A stretch of 64,000 bases of DNA from Aquabacter cavernae (GCF_003993795.1 NZ_RWKV01000016.1:1-64000), one strand, 5' to 3'. Shown: positions 1 through 9,006, numbered from the stretch's first letter. Notes: generated from the letters alone by a model not told the origin. Translations and numbers: made by a program.

Positions 1-353
1 TCGAACACCACCGCGCTCTCGCTGGCATTGCTCTCCGTCACCTCGTCCGCGAGGAAGCGGGGGGCGCTGTCGGCGTAGAAGTCGCAGTTCCAGGCGCACT
101 TCTCCACTTCCGCCTCGGCCTCGGGCAAAGGCTTGCCCATCTCCTGGGTGATGAGCAGGCCGTACCGCTCCTTGCCCGCCCGCAGCACGCGGGCCATGCG
201 GCGCAGAAGCTCCACGCGCTCGGACAGCGGCGTGCGCGCCCAGATCGCCTGGGCGGACACGGCACCCGTCAGCGCCGCATCCACCGCAGATGCGTCATGC
301 GGCTCGAAACGCGCAAGCTCTGCGCCCGTCGCGGGGTTGAGGGAGATGATCAT
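1..353 (-). CDS. Aldehyde dehydrogenase, succinate-semialdehyde dehydrogenase type (3' part outside window)
   Basis: The minus strand reads from an ATG at 353 to the window edge, giving the first 117 residues of an NAD(P)-dependent aldehyde dehydrogenase. The N-terminus (MIISLNPATGAELARFEPHD) and the stretch RYGLLITQEMGKPLPEAEAE, followed by a Cys/Trp/Tyr-rich helix, are typical of the succinate/glutarate-semialdehyde dehydrogenase branch. The catalytic Cys and Glu lie outside the window, so substrate assignment rests on family resemblance only. It follows the isopropylmalate-dehydrogenase-like gene by 14 bp on the same strand and is probably the third gene of the operon that starts with the amidohydrolase, where it would oxidise a semialdehyde produced by the pathway. 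Confidence 0.85.
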   Translation of the reverse strand, partial: MIISLNPATGAELARFEPHDASAVDAALTGAVSAQAIWARTPLSERVELLRRMARVLRAGKERYGLLITQEMGKPLPEAEAEVEKCAWNCDFYADSAPRFLADEVTESNASESAVVF

Positions 354-367
354 CTGAAATCCTCAGC

Positions 368-1450
368 TCAGGCAGCGCGCGACGGGCTGGCGGCGACGAG
401 ACGGGCAATGACCGCCTTGGCGAAAGCCGTCGTACCGGTGGTGCCGCCAAGATCGCGGGTGCGGGTGGCCGGCTCGTCGATGGTCGCCTCAACGGCGGCC
501 TCGATCACAGCGGCCGCCGCGATGAGCGCATCGTTGCCATCGCGCCGGCCGCGCCAGTCCAGCAGCATGGCGGCCGACAGGATGAGCGAGGTGGGATTGG
601 CGATGTCGCGGCCCGCAATGTCGGGGGCGGAGCCGTGCTGCGCCTGGGCGACGCAATTGTTGGCGCCCGCATTGATGGACCCGCCAAGGCCCAGGCTGCC
701 GCACAGTTCGGACGCCTCGTCGGAGAGGATGTCGCCAAACATGTTGGTGGTGACGATCACGTCGAACGTATCGGGGCGACGGATGATGTGGGCGCTCGCC
801 GCATCGACGATCAGGTCGTCCAGCTCCACGTCCGGGAAGTCCTGCGCCACGCGACGCACTTCCTGGAGGAACAGCCCGTCGGACAGGCGCAGCACATTGG
901 CCTTGTGGACCGCGGTCAGCTTCTTGCGTCGGCCCCGGGCGATCTCGAACGCCGCACGCGCCACACGGGCGCTGCCCTTCGCCGTCACCTTGCGCACCGC
1001 CAAAGCGATGTCGGGCTCCGGCATGAACTCGCCGCCACCGGCGAACATGTTGCGGTCGGCGTAGAAGCCCTCGGTGTTCTCACGCACGATGATGAGATCC
1101 ATGGGCTTGCGCAGGATGGACATGCCCTCGCGCGACCGGCACGGGCGCACATTGGCATAAAGCTCGAAGGTCACGCGCAGCGCGCCGGAGGGGTTGATGC
1201 CGCCCTTGTCCTTCGCGGGATATTCGTAATGGGACACCGGGCCGAGAATGACGCCGTCCATCTCCGGCACGCGCTTCATCACCGGGTCCGGCAAGGTGGT
1301 GCCCTGCTCCTTCAGCGCCTTGAGGCCGATATCCATCTGTTCAAAGGAAAGGCCGAGACCGAGCCTTTCGTCGGCGGCCTTGAGGACCGCGAGCGTCGCC
1401 TCGGTGATTTCGGGGCCGATGCCGTCGCCGGGGAGCACGAGGATCTTCAT
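368..1450 (-). CDS. Isocitrate/isopropylmalate dehydrogenase family protein
   Basis: This 360-residue NAD(P)-dependent beta-decarboxylating dehydrogenase opens with the family signature MKILVLPGDGIGPEI. It has the substrate and metal region GDILSDEASELCGSLGLGGS, with the conserved Asp pair that binds Mg/Mn, and the YANVRPCRS-like loop with substrate-binding arginines. The family oxidises and decarboxylates 2-hydroxy acids such as isopropylmalate, isocitrate, D-malate and tartrate. The ATG at 1450 was chosen because the GDGIGPE loop then sits at the usual place; an upstream in-frame extension overlaps the amidohydrolase gene. It lies 16 bp after the amidohydrolase gene and just before the aldehyde dehydrogenase gene. 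A catabolic rather than leucine-biosynthetic role is inferred from these neighbours, since no leuC/leuD is adjacent. Confidence 0.85.
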   Translation of the reverse strand: MKILVLPGDGIGPEITEATLAVLKAADERLGLGLSFEQMDIGLKALKEQGTTLPDPVMKRVPEMDGVILGPVSHYEYPAKDKGGINPSGALRVTFELYANVRPCRSREGMSILRKPMDLIIVRENTEGFYADRNMFAGGGEFMPEPDIALAVRKVTAKGSARVARAAFEIARGRRKKLTAVHKANVLRLSDGLFLQEVRRVAQDFPDVELDDLIVDAASAHIIRRPDTFDVIVTTNMFGDILSDEASELCGSLGLGGSINAGANNCVAQAQHGSAPDIAGRDIANPTSLILSAAMLLDWRGRRDGNDALIAAAAVIEAAVEATIDEPATRTRDLGGTTGTTAFAKAVIARLVAASPSRAA

Positions 1451-1466
1451 CAGAAGTGTCCGTTCT

Positions 1467-2384
1467 TCAGGAGGGAAAATCGAAGAGCCGCGCCGCATTG
1501 GCAGCGAGGATGCGGTGGAAGGCGGCGTCATCGCCGCACCATGACTTGAGCGTGCGCAGCGCGGCTGCGCTGTCGATCTCGCGGAACGGTTCCACCGTGA
1601 GCGGCCCGCGGGCCGCCCGGTCCTTTCCGCCGCCGGTGTGCGGCCAGTCGGAGGCCCACACCATGCGGTCGGGCCGGGCCTGGATCATGGCGCGGGCGAT
1701 GGGCTCAAGGTCTGCGGATCCGGCCAGTGCGGAGGCGCGGTAGAGCGCCGACAGCTTGACCCACACCTTGCCCGTCGCGAGAAGGTCGATGAGTTCCGCA
1801 AAGCCGGGCTGGCTCGGCCCGCGCTCCGCCTTGGCTCCGGCGAAATGGTCGAGAATGACGGGAGACGGGCTGGCGGCGATGGTTTCGGCCAGCCCCGGCA
1901 GCAGGGCCATGTCCGCATAGATCTGCACCGCGAAGCCGTGGCCGGCCACGCGACCGGCCGTAGCAGCGAAGGCATCCAGCGCGGCTTCGACGCGGGTCTC
2001 ACCCTTGGATTCGAGATTGACGCGCACGCCCCGCACGCCGGCCGCCCACAGCGCCCGCAGATCGGCGGCGCTCGTGGCGCCGGGGTCGATCACCGCCACC
2101 GCCCGTCCGCGCCCCCGGAGCCGGGTAAGCGCATCGAGCAGGCAGGCATTGTCGGTGCCATAGACGCTGGCCTGCACCAGGACCACGCGGTCGATACCGA
2201 GCCCGTCGAGATGCGCCTCAAGCATGGCGAGGCTGGCGCGGCCGGGCGTGTAGGCCCGGCCATCCGCGAGAGGGAAGAGCGCCGGCTCGAACACATGGAC
2301 GTGGCAGTCGCACGCGCCGGCGGGAATGCCGAGGCCGGCGACGTCGCGCTTCTGATCCGCCGTCACCGGCTTTGCCTCCGCCAT
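1467..2384 (-). CDS. Amidohydrolase-2 family hydrolase (PDC-hydrolase/LigI-like)
   Basis: This 305-residue TIM-barrel amidohydrolase has the metal motif CDCHVHVFEP near residue 25, a central VILDHFAG strand and the C-terminal catalytic motif VWASDWPHTGG. The pattern resembles 2-pyrone-4,6-dicarboxylate hydrolase and related lactonases and decarboxylases. Related enzymes open lactones or decarboxylate hydroxy-aromatic and hydroxy-pyridine acids; which reaction applies here cannot be told. The ATG at 2384 is preceded by GGCAGGTG. An open frame extends upstream to 2540 but would run through the palindromic promoter region. It is the first gene of an operon with the dehydrogenases below it and is divergent from a GntR gene. 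Confidence 0.85.
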   Translation of the reverse strand: MAEAKPVTADQKRDVAGLGIPAGACDCHVHVFEPALFPLADGRAYTPGRASLAMLEAHLDGLGIDRVVLVQASVYGTDNACLLDALTRLRGRGRAVAVIDPGATSAADLRALWAAGVRGVRVNLESKGETRVEAALDAFAATAGRVAGHGFAVQIYADMALLPGLAETIAASPSPVILDHFAGAKAERGPSQPGFAELIDLLATGKVWVKLSALYRASALAGSADLEPIARAMIQARPDRMVWASDWPHTGGGKDRAARGPLTVEPFREIDSAAALRTLKSWCGDDAAFHRILAANAARLFDFPS

Positions 2385-2436
2385 CACCTGCCGCCCCACC
2401 CAGACTTTTATGTCGTTGAGGGATTGGTAGCGGAGC

Positions 2437-2468
2437 GTTTGGTACTTTTCAATCATAAAATACCAAAC
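2437..2468. promoter_or_regulatory. Inverted repeat, candidate GntR operator
   Basis: Perfect 8-bp arms GTTTGGTA (2437-2444) and TACCAAAC (2461-2468) flank a 16-bp AT-rich spacer that itself contains TTTT and AAAA tracts in inverted order. A further ATTGGTA half-site sits at 2423-2429. The repeat lies in the 164-bp gap between the divergent amidohydrolase and GntR genes. Autoregulation and control of both promoters by the adjacent GntR protein is inferred from position and symmetry. Confidence 0.5.
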
Positions 2469-2548
2469 TTGATAGACTTCCAGTTTCCAACCGTCTCGGC
2501 GCCCGCCGCCGCTTGCAGGATGACAAGCGGCGGGGCACATGGACGGGC

Positions 2549-3439
2549 ATGGAAACGCCGCTCGTCACACAGCTCGCCGCGCAGATCGTCGATCACATGA
2601 AGGCCGAGCGGATCGAGCCCGGCACGCAATTGGTCGAGCGAAAGCTGGCTGAGCAATTCCGCGTCTCCCGCTCGCCGGTTCGGCGGGCTCTGACGCTGCT
2701 GGAGCAGTCCGGCCATGTGGCGGCGAACCCCAGCCGGGGCGGCTTTACCGTGTGCGCCTTCGCCATGGACGCCGCCGCGCCGCCGAAGCCCTTGGCCTGG
2801 GACGAGGACGAGACCGCGTACCTGAAGATCGCCGAGGACAATCTGGAAGGCCGGCTGCCGGACAAGGTCACGGACAGCAAGCTGGCCCGCGATTACGGCC
2901 TCTCAAGCGCGCAGCTTCGCCGCGTGCTGGCGCGCATCGCCAATGAAGGCTGGATCGAGCGCCTGCCCGGCCATGGCTGGGCCTTCCTGCCCATGCTGAA
3001 ATCCATGCAGTCCTACCAGGACAGCTATCGTTTCCGGCTGGCCATCGAGCCTGCGGCGATCATGGAACCCGGCTTCGTCCTCAACCGCGCGGCTTTGATC
3101 GCCTGCCGCATGCAGCAGCAGGAACTGGTGGACGGGCGCATCTGGGAAGTGTCCAACCCGACCCTGTTCGACCTCAACCGGAATGTCCACGAAGCCATCA
3201 TCGCCTGCAGCCGCAACGTCTTCTTCATCGACAGCCTGAAGCGGGTGGACCGGCTGCGCCGGCTGATCGAGTACAAGCAATCCCTGGATCGCCAATATGC
3301 CGCTGTCCGGTGCAGCGAGCATGTGCAGCTCATCGACCTGCTTCTCGCGGAACGGCGCGAGGACGCGGCCGTTTTCATGCGGCGCCACCTCACCTCGGTC
3401 AGCATCGAGAAGATGATCGAACGCGCGCCGCGCGGCTGA
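2549..3439 (+). CDS. GntR-family transcriptional regulator with two winged-helix segments
   Basis: This protein has 296 residues. Residues 1-70 form a GntR winged helix (METPLVTQLAAQIVDHM, then RKLAEQFRVSRSPVRRAL). Residues about 88-150 form what looks like a second, degenerate winged helix (KLARDYGLSSAQLRRVLARI, then EGWIERLPGHGWAF). The rest is a helical FCD-type effector domain with His residues in QNL/NVHEA-like and CSEHVQLID contexts. Ordinary FadR-type regulators have one DNA-binding domain and about 230-250 residues, so the second one is unusual. Start sites at 2513 and 2549 are both possible; 2549 gives the standard N-terminus. It is divergent from the amidohydrolase operon and convergent with the M20 gene, so it probably controls both catabolic transcription units. 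Confidence 0.85.
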   Translation: METPLVTQLAAQIVDHMKAERIEPGTQLVERKLAEQFRVSRSPVRRALTLLEQSGHVAANPSRGGFTVCAFAMDAAAPPKPLAWDEDETAYLKIAEDNLEGRLPDKVTDSKLARDYGLSSAQLRRVLARIANEGWIERLPGHGWAFLPMLKSMQSYQDSYRFRLAIEPAAIMEPGFVLNRAALIACRMQQQELVDGRIWEVSNPTLFDLNRNVHEAIIACSRNVFFIDSLKRVDRLRRLIEYKQSLDRQYAAVRCSEHVQLIDLLLAERREDAAVFMRRHLTSVSIEKMIERAPRG

Positions 3440-3523
3440 TCCTTGCAGCGGACGCCGGCGTGCCTGCCGCCGCCGGGAGCCGGCGGCGGATCGGGACTTT
3501 CGCCGAGAATGACGCGCCCTGCC

Positions 3524-4768
3524 TCACCGGCTGAGATAATCGAACGCCGAGAGGAGATGGCACTTCACCACATGGATGAATTCCTCCACCGGCACATGCT
3601 CGTCCACGCTGCCCATGCCGCGCGGGGCGGGGCCGTGGACGATGGCGGGCAAGCCCTTGTAGCGCCAGAGGCGGGCGTCGGTGGCACCCAGGCTGATGAT
3701 GGGCGCCGGATCGATGCCTGAAATGTGCTTCGCGTTCTGGCGCACGTAATCCATCATCTCCGTGTCCGGCGGGGTCCAGGCCGGCTCCTCCGACAGGAGG
3801 ACTCGGTAGGTCATTTCCGGATAACGGGCGACGATCTCGTCGATGCGCGGGAGAATGTCCTTCTCCGTCAGGCCGTTGGGCACGCGGATGTCCACCTGCA
3901 CGCGGCATTCGGCGGCGATCATGTTCACCTTGATGCCGCCCGAGACGAGGCCGGGATTGACCGTCACCTTGCGGATGATGGAAGCCGCGCCCGCGCCATA
4001 CTCGCCGTCGATCACCTGCGCCGCCGAGGTGATGGCGGATTCCAGGTTTCCGAGATCGGGAACGCTGATCTCCTTCAGCTTGGACAGTTCGGTGATCAGC
4101 TCGCTGGCGATCACCGTCGCGCTCGGGCTCATATGGGTATAGGCGCCGTGCGCGCCGGGCGTGCGGATGCGGAATTCCAGCCAGAGCGGCCCCTTCTCGC
4201 CGAAGCGGATGGTGCTGATGCCGCTCGGCTCGCCATTGAGGCAGCAATCGCCGAACACCTCGGGGCGATGCTCCGCCAGATAGCGCGCGCCCCAGGGGCC
4301 GAACGTCTCCTCGTCGGACACCACCACGAGGGAGAGCTTGCCCTTCAACTGCGCGCGGATGCGGCTGAGATAGGCATAGGTGAAGATGGACGCCGTGGTG
4401 CCGCACTTCATGTCGGCCGAGCCGCGCCCATAGATCTTTCCGTCCACCAGGGCGCCGCCCCACGGATCGTGGCTCCAGCCGCTTTCATCCTCCACCGGGA
4501 ACACGTCCATATGGCCGTTGAGCGCCAGATGGCGACCGTCCGCGCCGCCCTCGAAGGAGGCGACGATGTTGGGCATGATCTCGTTGGGCGCGATCACCTC
4601 ATAGGGAAGCTCCTGCGCCTCCAGGAACCGGCGCACATGCTCGGCGGCCACCAGCGTGTCGCCGGGCGGATTGGGGGTGCGGCAGCGGATGAAGTCCTGG
4701 GCGAACGCGATGAGCACCTCGCGGTCCGCATCCACCCAGGCTTCAAGATCTTGCTTCGTCACGGTCAT
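3524..4768 (-). CDS. M20-family metallo-amidase (ArgE/DapE-like)
   Basis: This 414-residue dinuclear-zinc hydrolase has the motifs LNGHMDVFP (metal His and Asp, near residue 85), GRGSADMK (bridging Asp), VVSDEETFG (catalytic Glu and metal Glu) and a lid domain beginning FRIRTPGAHGAYTHMSP. The C-terminal metal His is in SVDEHVPVEEF. Family members remove N-acyl or N-carbamoyl groups or cleave amino-acid amides. In this operon it is the last gene, 48 bp below the D-2-hydroxyacid dehydrogenase, and could release an amine or carboxylate from a ring-opened amide. No biosynthetic arg or dap genes are adjacent, which favours a catabolic role. Confidence 0.88.
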   Translation of the reverse strand: MTVTKQDLEAWVDADREVLIAFAQDFIRCRTPNPPGDTLVAAEHVRRFLEAQELPYEVIAPNEIMPNIVASFEGGADGRHLALNGHMDVFPVEDESGWSHDPWGGALVDGKIYGRGSADMKCGTTASIFTYAYLSRIRAQLKGKLSLVVVSDEETFGPWGARYLAEHRPEVFGDCCLNGEPSGISTIRFGEKGPLWLEFRIRTPGAHGAYTHMSPSATVIASELITELSKLKEISVPDLGNLESAITSAAQVIDGEYGAGAASIIRKVTVNPGLVSGGIKVNMIAAECRVQVDIRVPNGLTEKDILPRIDEIVARYPEMTYRVLLSEEPAWTPPDTEMMDYVRQNAKHISGIDPAPIISLGATDARLWRYKGLPAIVHGPAPRGMGSVDEHVPVEEFIHVVKCHLLSAFDYLSR

Positions 4769-4816
4769 GGGTCGCTCTCCAGGTCTTGCTGTTGGGGCGT
4801 GCCGATCCCGCGGCTC

Positions 4817-5773
4817 TCAATAGCCGGCGGCGGGATCGACAAGATGCAGGGGCGTCTGTCCGGACACGGCGCGACGGATGTTTTCCGTCACTTGCGCCAT
4901 CGCCGTGTCCGGGTTGGTGGCGCTGGAATTGTGCGGCGTCACCGTGATGGCGGGATGCGTCCAGAAAGGATGCTCCGGGGGGAGCGGCTCCTGCCGGAAG
5001 ACATCCAGAACCGCATGCCGCAGGCGGTCTTCATCGAGCGCGGCCACAAGCGCCGCGTCATCGACGAGCGCGCCGCGCCCCACATTGATGAGCGCGGCGC
5101 CGGGTCGGATCTCGTCGAAGAACCGGGCATCCACGATGTCCCGCGTCTGCGCGGTCAGCGGCAGCAGGAGAACGAGGATGTCGCATTGGCGCAGGAAGGC
5201 GGAACGCTCCACCTCCCCCGCATAGGTCTCGAACGCCATGCCGCTTCGGCGCGACCGGCTCCAGCCCAGCACGCGGAAGCCGATGCCCGAAAGAGCCGCC
5301 GCGCAGGCCTGGCCAAGTTCCCCGAGGCCCAGAATGCCCACGCAGGTGCGCTCCGGCGGCTGGGGGTGGATGAAGTCCCAGCGCCCGTCCCGCTGGGCCC
5401 GCGCGCTTTCCGGCAGGCGCCGGTGGAGCGCCAGGGTGTGCATCAGCACATATTCGCTCATGCGCGCGGTGAGGCCGGGATCCACCAGCCGCGCGATGGG
5501 CACGCCCTTGGGGAGCCGGGTGTCGGCGAGGAAATGATCGACCCCCGCCCCCAGAACCTGGATCAGCTTGAGGTTCGTGAGCGGCTCCAGAAGTCCCGGT
5601 GGGTGCTTCCAGACCACGGCCGCCGCCACATCCTCCGGCGGCACCCCGTCGAGGGTCCGGCGCATCTCGAAATCCGGCAAGGCGCGCTGGATCGCATCCG
5701 GCCAGCGCGGGTCGCTGGCGTCGCTGTGAAAAAGGATCACTAAGGGCCGGGATCCGGTCATGACCATTGCCAT
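4817..5773 (-). CDS. D-2-hydroxyacid dehydrogenase (GhrA-like)
   Basis: This protein has up to 318 residues. The Rossmann motif GILGLGELGQ is near residue 146. The catalytic triad of the family is visible: Arg in INVGRGALVDD, Glu in FRQEPLPPEHPFW, and His in VTPHNSSAT. The PLPPEHPFW segment and overall layout resemble glyoxylate/hydroxypyruvate reductase A. It would interconvert a 2-oxo acid and a D-2-hydroxy acid with NAD(P)H in the cytoplasm. Three ATGs lie close together (5773, 5767, 5761) with no strong ribosome binding site to separate them. It lies between the FAD hydroxylase and M20 amidase genes in one operon. Confidence 0.88.
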   Translation of the reverse strand: MAMVMTGSRPLVILFHSDASDPRWPDAIQRALPDFEMRRTLDGVPPEDVAAAVVWKHPPGLLEPLTNLKLIQVLGAGVDHFLADTRLPKGVPIARLVDPGLTARMSEYVLMHTLALHRRLPESARAQRDGRWDFIHPQPPERTCVGILGLGELGQACAAALSGIGFRVLGWSRSRRSGMAFETYAGEVERSAFLRQCDILVLLLPLTAQTRDIVDARFFDEIRPGAALINVGRGALVDDAALVAALDEDRLRHAVLDVFRQEPLPPEHPFWTHPAITVTPHNSSATNPDTAMAQVTENIRRAVSGQTPLHLVDPAAGY

Positions 5774-5809
5774 AGAGAGATGGATGGGAGGAGCGGAAAC
5801 GGGCGGGCG

Positions 5810-6895
5810 CTATCCCGCCTGCGTCTCGATTTCCTGCTGGTAGCGGATGGCGATGGGGCTCACATTGTTGCGCCCGAGGAAGCTGCCCTTCTGGGAGCAG
5901 CGCACCACGTAATTGGCCGCCGGCCGCCGCGTGCTCTCATAGTCCCGGAGCGCCTGGTCGATGTCGCTCGTGTTCGCGAAGGCATCGCGAAGCGCCAGGG
6001 CATCGATGAAGGTCTGGCTCGCCCCCTGCGCCATGTCGGGCATCATGGGATGGGCCGCATCGCCCAGAAGGGTGATGCGGCCCTGGGTCCATGTGTAGGG
6101 GATGCCGTCCACGTCATAGAGCGGGCTCTCGACGATGATCTCCCGGGGCGTCATGGCCAAAGTCCGGGGGATATGCGTCTTCGTCCAGGCGCTGAAATAG
6201 GCGATGAAGTCGTCCAAAGTGGCGGCGCCCGACACGGAGCCGAACCAATAGGCCTTGCCCTCGCCGATGGGGATGACGGAGAGCCATCCGCCCGGCGTGT
6301 AGAAGCCGGTCTGCGCGGCTGGATCCACATCCACATCCGCCAGATCCACCACCGCGCGCCAGCGGAAGGCGTGGTGGTCGTTGGGCCGGAAGCTCACGCC
6401 GCCGATGATCTGCTCGCGAATGGTGGAATAGATGCCGTCCGCGCCGATGAGCACGTCGCACTCATAGCTCTCGCCATTGGTGAAATGGCAGACGGCTTTG
6501 TCGCCTTTGTCCTCGACGGACTTCACCTCGTAGCCGAACTTGATCTTCTCCATGCCGTACGCCTCGGCCAGCATGGTGCTCAAGGACAGGCGGTAGATCC
6601 CGACGGACGGCGCGCCGTATTTCTCCGGCCAGTCCTGCGTCTCCACATTGAAGAGGGGCTGCCCCTCGCGATCATAGCCGAGATAGCGGTCGAGCTTCAC
6701 GCTCACCGCGTCGTAGCGCTCGCGCAGGCCGAGCCCGTAGATGGCGCGCCCGGCATTGGGCCACAGATTGAGCCCCGCGCCCGTGGCGCGTAGCAGCGGG
6801 GCCTTCTCGAAGACATCCACCTCGAAGCCCAGGGATGCCAGACCGATGGCGGCGGACACCCCGCCCAGTCCACCCCCGCAAATTCCAACGCGCAT
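5810..6895 (-). CDS. FAD-dependent aromatic/heteroaromatic hydroxylase
   Basis: This 361-residue class A flavoprotein monooxygenase has the FAD motif GICGGGLGGVSAA at the N-terminus, the DG motif LIGADGIYSTIREQ in the middle and the GD motif ITLLGDAAHPMMPDMAQG near residue 285. The layout resembles salicylate, 6-hydroxynicotinate and urate hydroxylases, which insert one oxygen into an aromatic or N-heteroaromatic ring using NAD(P)H. GAAGGAAGAG lies just upstream of the ATG. It is the only oxygenase in the cluster, so it probably performs the ring-activating step. The substrate cannot be read from sequence, and no ring-cleaving dioxygenase is visible nearby. Confidence 0.88.
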   Translation of the reverse strand: MRVGICGGGLGGVSAAIGLASLGFEVDVFEKAPLLRATGAGLNLWPNAGRAIYGLGLRERYDAVSVKLDRYLGYDREGQPLFNVETQDWPEKYGAPSVGIYRLSLSTMLAEAYGMEKIKFGYEVKSVEDKGDKAVCHFTNGESYECDVLIGADGIYSTIREQIIGGVSFRPNDHHAFRWRAVVDLADVDVDPAAQTGFYTPGGWLSVIPIGEGKAYWFGSVSGAATLDDFIAYFSAWTKTHIPRTLAMTPREIIVESPLYDVDGIPYTWTQGRITLLGDAAHPMMPDMAQGASQTFIDALALRDAFANTSDIDQALRDYESTRRPAANYVVRCSQKGSFLGRNNVSPIAIRYQQEIETQAG

Positions 6896-7056
6896 CTCGC
6901 TCTTCCTTCGACTGGACCGCCCGATTGGTTCACGTCTGGCGGCACGGGCCGGGCGTCGGGCGGGAGGGGCGCGCGCCCTCCCCGTCCGCCTCGCTTCAAG
7001 GCCGGGAAATATTCGTCTGCCCGGCGAACCGGGGAATGCTCACCCTTCAGGCGCGA

Positions 7057-7953
7057 TTACTTGCGGCTCCAGGCGTCGGCCACCGCGTCGTGATAGGGGA
7101 TCTTTTCCTTGGCGGGCGTGTATTGCCCCGTGGCGGTCATGTGGTTGACGTGCGCCGCGATCTCTTCGAGCGTGGCGAACCACACACCGCCCTTTTCCAG
7201 CATGGTCTGGATCATCTTCTCCATGTAGATCGCCCGCGAGAGGCGCCCCATGACGAAGGGATGCCAGACGGCGATCCACAGGCCGCCATACGTCCAGGCG
7301 GCCTCGAACTCGGCCATGAACACATCCATGGCCCGCTGCGGCGAGTTCACCTGGATGTGGTAGTTCAGGTCCGAATTGATGGTGAATTGCGGCCAGTCAT
7401 CGAGGCCCCAATGGGTAGGAAGCTCCACAAGAGAGCCACGGTCGCCTTCCACGATATAGGGAACGTCATCCCCCATGAGGGATGAATCATAGGCGAATCC
7501 CTCGCGGCACAGGTAATTCAGCGTATTCTTCGAGAAGCGATAGCTCGGCGCCCGGAAGCCGCGCGGGCGCATGCCCGTCACCTTCTCCAAAGCCTCCAGG
7601 CTGCGCATGAACCAATAGTCCTCCATCTCGGCCGACAGCGTGTCGAGCCGCTCATGGAGATAGCCGTGGGCGCCCACCTCGTGGCCACCGTCCAGCATCA
7701 TCCGGACCGTGTCGGGATAGCGCTCCGCCGTCCAGCCCGGCACGAAGAAGGTCTGTTTCAGGTCATACTGCTTGAAGATCTTCAGGATGCGCGGAACGCC
7801 CACCAGATCGTAGCGCAGCAGGGATGCGGTGCCGATCAGCGTGTCCGCCGTATGCCGGTGGGCATAGTGCAGAAGGCAATCGGTATCCATGTCGAAGGTG
7901 ATGGCGACGGCGCAGCGGGCGCCATTGGGCCATGGAATGGGATTCTCGATCAT
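7057..7953 (-). CDS. Polysaccharide-deacetylase-fold hydrolase (PuuE/imidase-like)
   Basis: This 298-residue NodB-homology protein has the catalytic strand VAITFDMDTD near residue 20, the zinc-binding AHGYLHE near residue 97, the RAPSYR motif and the AYDSSLMGDD strand. There is no signal peptide, so a cytoplasmic substrate is expected. The N-terminus (IPWPNGARCAVAITFD) is characteristic of the cytoplasmic branch that includes allantoinase PuuE and cyclic-imide hydrolases, which open C-N bonds in small rings rather than deacetylate polymers. With the upstream ABC importer and downstream FAD hydroxylase this supports, as inference, catabolism of a small cyclic amide or imide. GAGGGAGAAGGGG is the ribosome binding site. 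Confidence 0.85.
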   Translation of the reverse strand: MIENPIPWPNGARCAVAITFDMDTDCLLHYAHRHTADTLIGTASLLRYDLVGVPRILKIFKQYDLKQTFFVPGWTAERYPDTVRMMLDGGHEVGAHGYLHERLDTLSAEMEDYWFMRSLEALEKVTGMRPRGFRAPSYRFSKNTLNYLCREGFAYDSSLMGDDVPYIVEGDRGSLVELPTHWGLDDWPQFTINSDLNYHIQVNSPQRAMDVFMAEFEAAWTYGGLWIAVWHPFVMGRLSRAIYMEKMIQTMLEKGGVWFATLEEIAAHVNHMTATGQYTPAKEKIPYHDAVADAWSRK

Positions 7954-8098
7954 GCCCCTTCTCCCTCGTCGGCTGGAGCAATGCTGAAATCTTGCCCGCC
8001 CCTCGCCGGAAGGAACGGCCGCGCAGCCTCGTGCCTGCGGTGCGCGGCCATCTCCTCGGGAGGGCGTGGAGCCGGCGGCGGGCGCCGCCGGCCAAGGG

Positions 8099-8965
8099 TC
8101 ACTTCTTGTCCGTCGCCGGGGCTTCGGTGACCGTGCCGAACGGCGCCAGGTTGGGGGCGTCGAAATAGCGGCCGGTCATGCCGTAGCCGTTGGCCATGCG
8201 CTCCCAGCGCCCGGTCAGGAGCATGAAGTCGATGGAGGTGTTCAGGAAGTTCAGGAGGTCCTGGTTGCCGCGCTTCACGGTCCAGGCGATGGGCAGCAGG
8301 TTGTAGGGGTTCGCCTGGAACAGATCCACCACGCCGGGCTGCACCGACGCATAGCGGCGCGCCTGCCAGGCATCCTCGACGCCCACATCCGCGCGGCCGG
8401 CCGAGACCTCCACGAAGGGCGCCGTGAGGTTGCCGGTGCCGAGGGCGACGATGGTCGCCTTCGGGAAATTCTCCCTCACATATTCCTGCGCCGCGCCGCC
8501 CTGGACGACAGCGATCTTGAGGCCGTCCTGGTTGAAGTCGGCGAGCGCCTTGAAGCGCTCGTCGCCCTTCTTCACGATGGCGCTGTAGCCGAGATAGTGG
8601 ATGGGCTTGGTGAATTCGACCGCCGCCGCGCGCTGGATGGTGGCGAAGGTGCCCGCGATGGACATGTCGAACTGGCCCGACTGGAGGCCCGCCGCGAAGT
8701 TCGCCCAGGTGGTCTCCACCAGCACCGGCTCGACGCCGATGGTCTTGAAGATGTAGCGCAGGCCATCGACGTAATAGCCCTTCACCTCGCCCGTCGCCGG
8801 GTCCTTGATGGTGCCGGGGGGCGAGGGAATATAGCCGACCTTGATGGTCTTATCCTTCAGGATGCGGTCCATGACCTGCGCGCCCGCGGGCTGAGCCCCG
8901 GCGGAGACCATGAGTGCTGCCAGCATCCCCCAGAGGACGAGCGGACGGCGGAAAAGGCTCTTCAT
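8099..8965 (-). CDS. ABC transporter substrate-binding protein, polar amino-acid type (family 3)
   Basis: This 288-residue protein begins with a Sec signal peptide of about 29 residues ending in AGAQPAGAQ, followed by a two-lobed family-3 binding fold (KTIKVGYIPSPPGTIKD, DGLRYIFKTIGVEPVLVET, SGQFDMSIAGTFATIQRA). It would capture the cluster's substrate in the periplasm. The ATG at 8965 has GAGAGGAT upstream and gives a normal signal peptide; the longer frame from 8992 does not. It lies 41 bp after the ATPase gene in the same operon. Confidence 0.9.
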   Translation of the reverse strand: MKSLFRRPLVLWGMLAALMVSAGAQPAGAQVMDRILKDKTIKVGYIPSPPGTIKDPATGEVKGYYVDGLRYIFKTIGVEPVLVETTWANFAAGLQSGQFDMSIAGTFATIQRAAAVEFTKPIHYLGYSAIVKKGDERFKALADFNQDGLKIAVVQGGAAQEYVRENFPKATIVALGTGNLTAPFVEVSAGRADVGVEDAWQARRYASVQPGVVDLFQANPYNLLPIAWTVKRGNQDLLNFLNTSIDFMLLTGRWERMANGYGMTGRYFDAPNLAPFGTVTEAPATDKK

Positions 8966-9006
8966 CAGGTGATCCTCTCTCTTGACGGCCAAAGGTGTCG
9001 GCCCGC

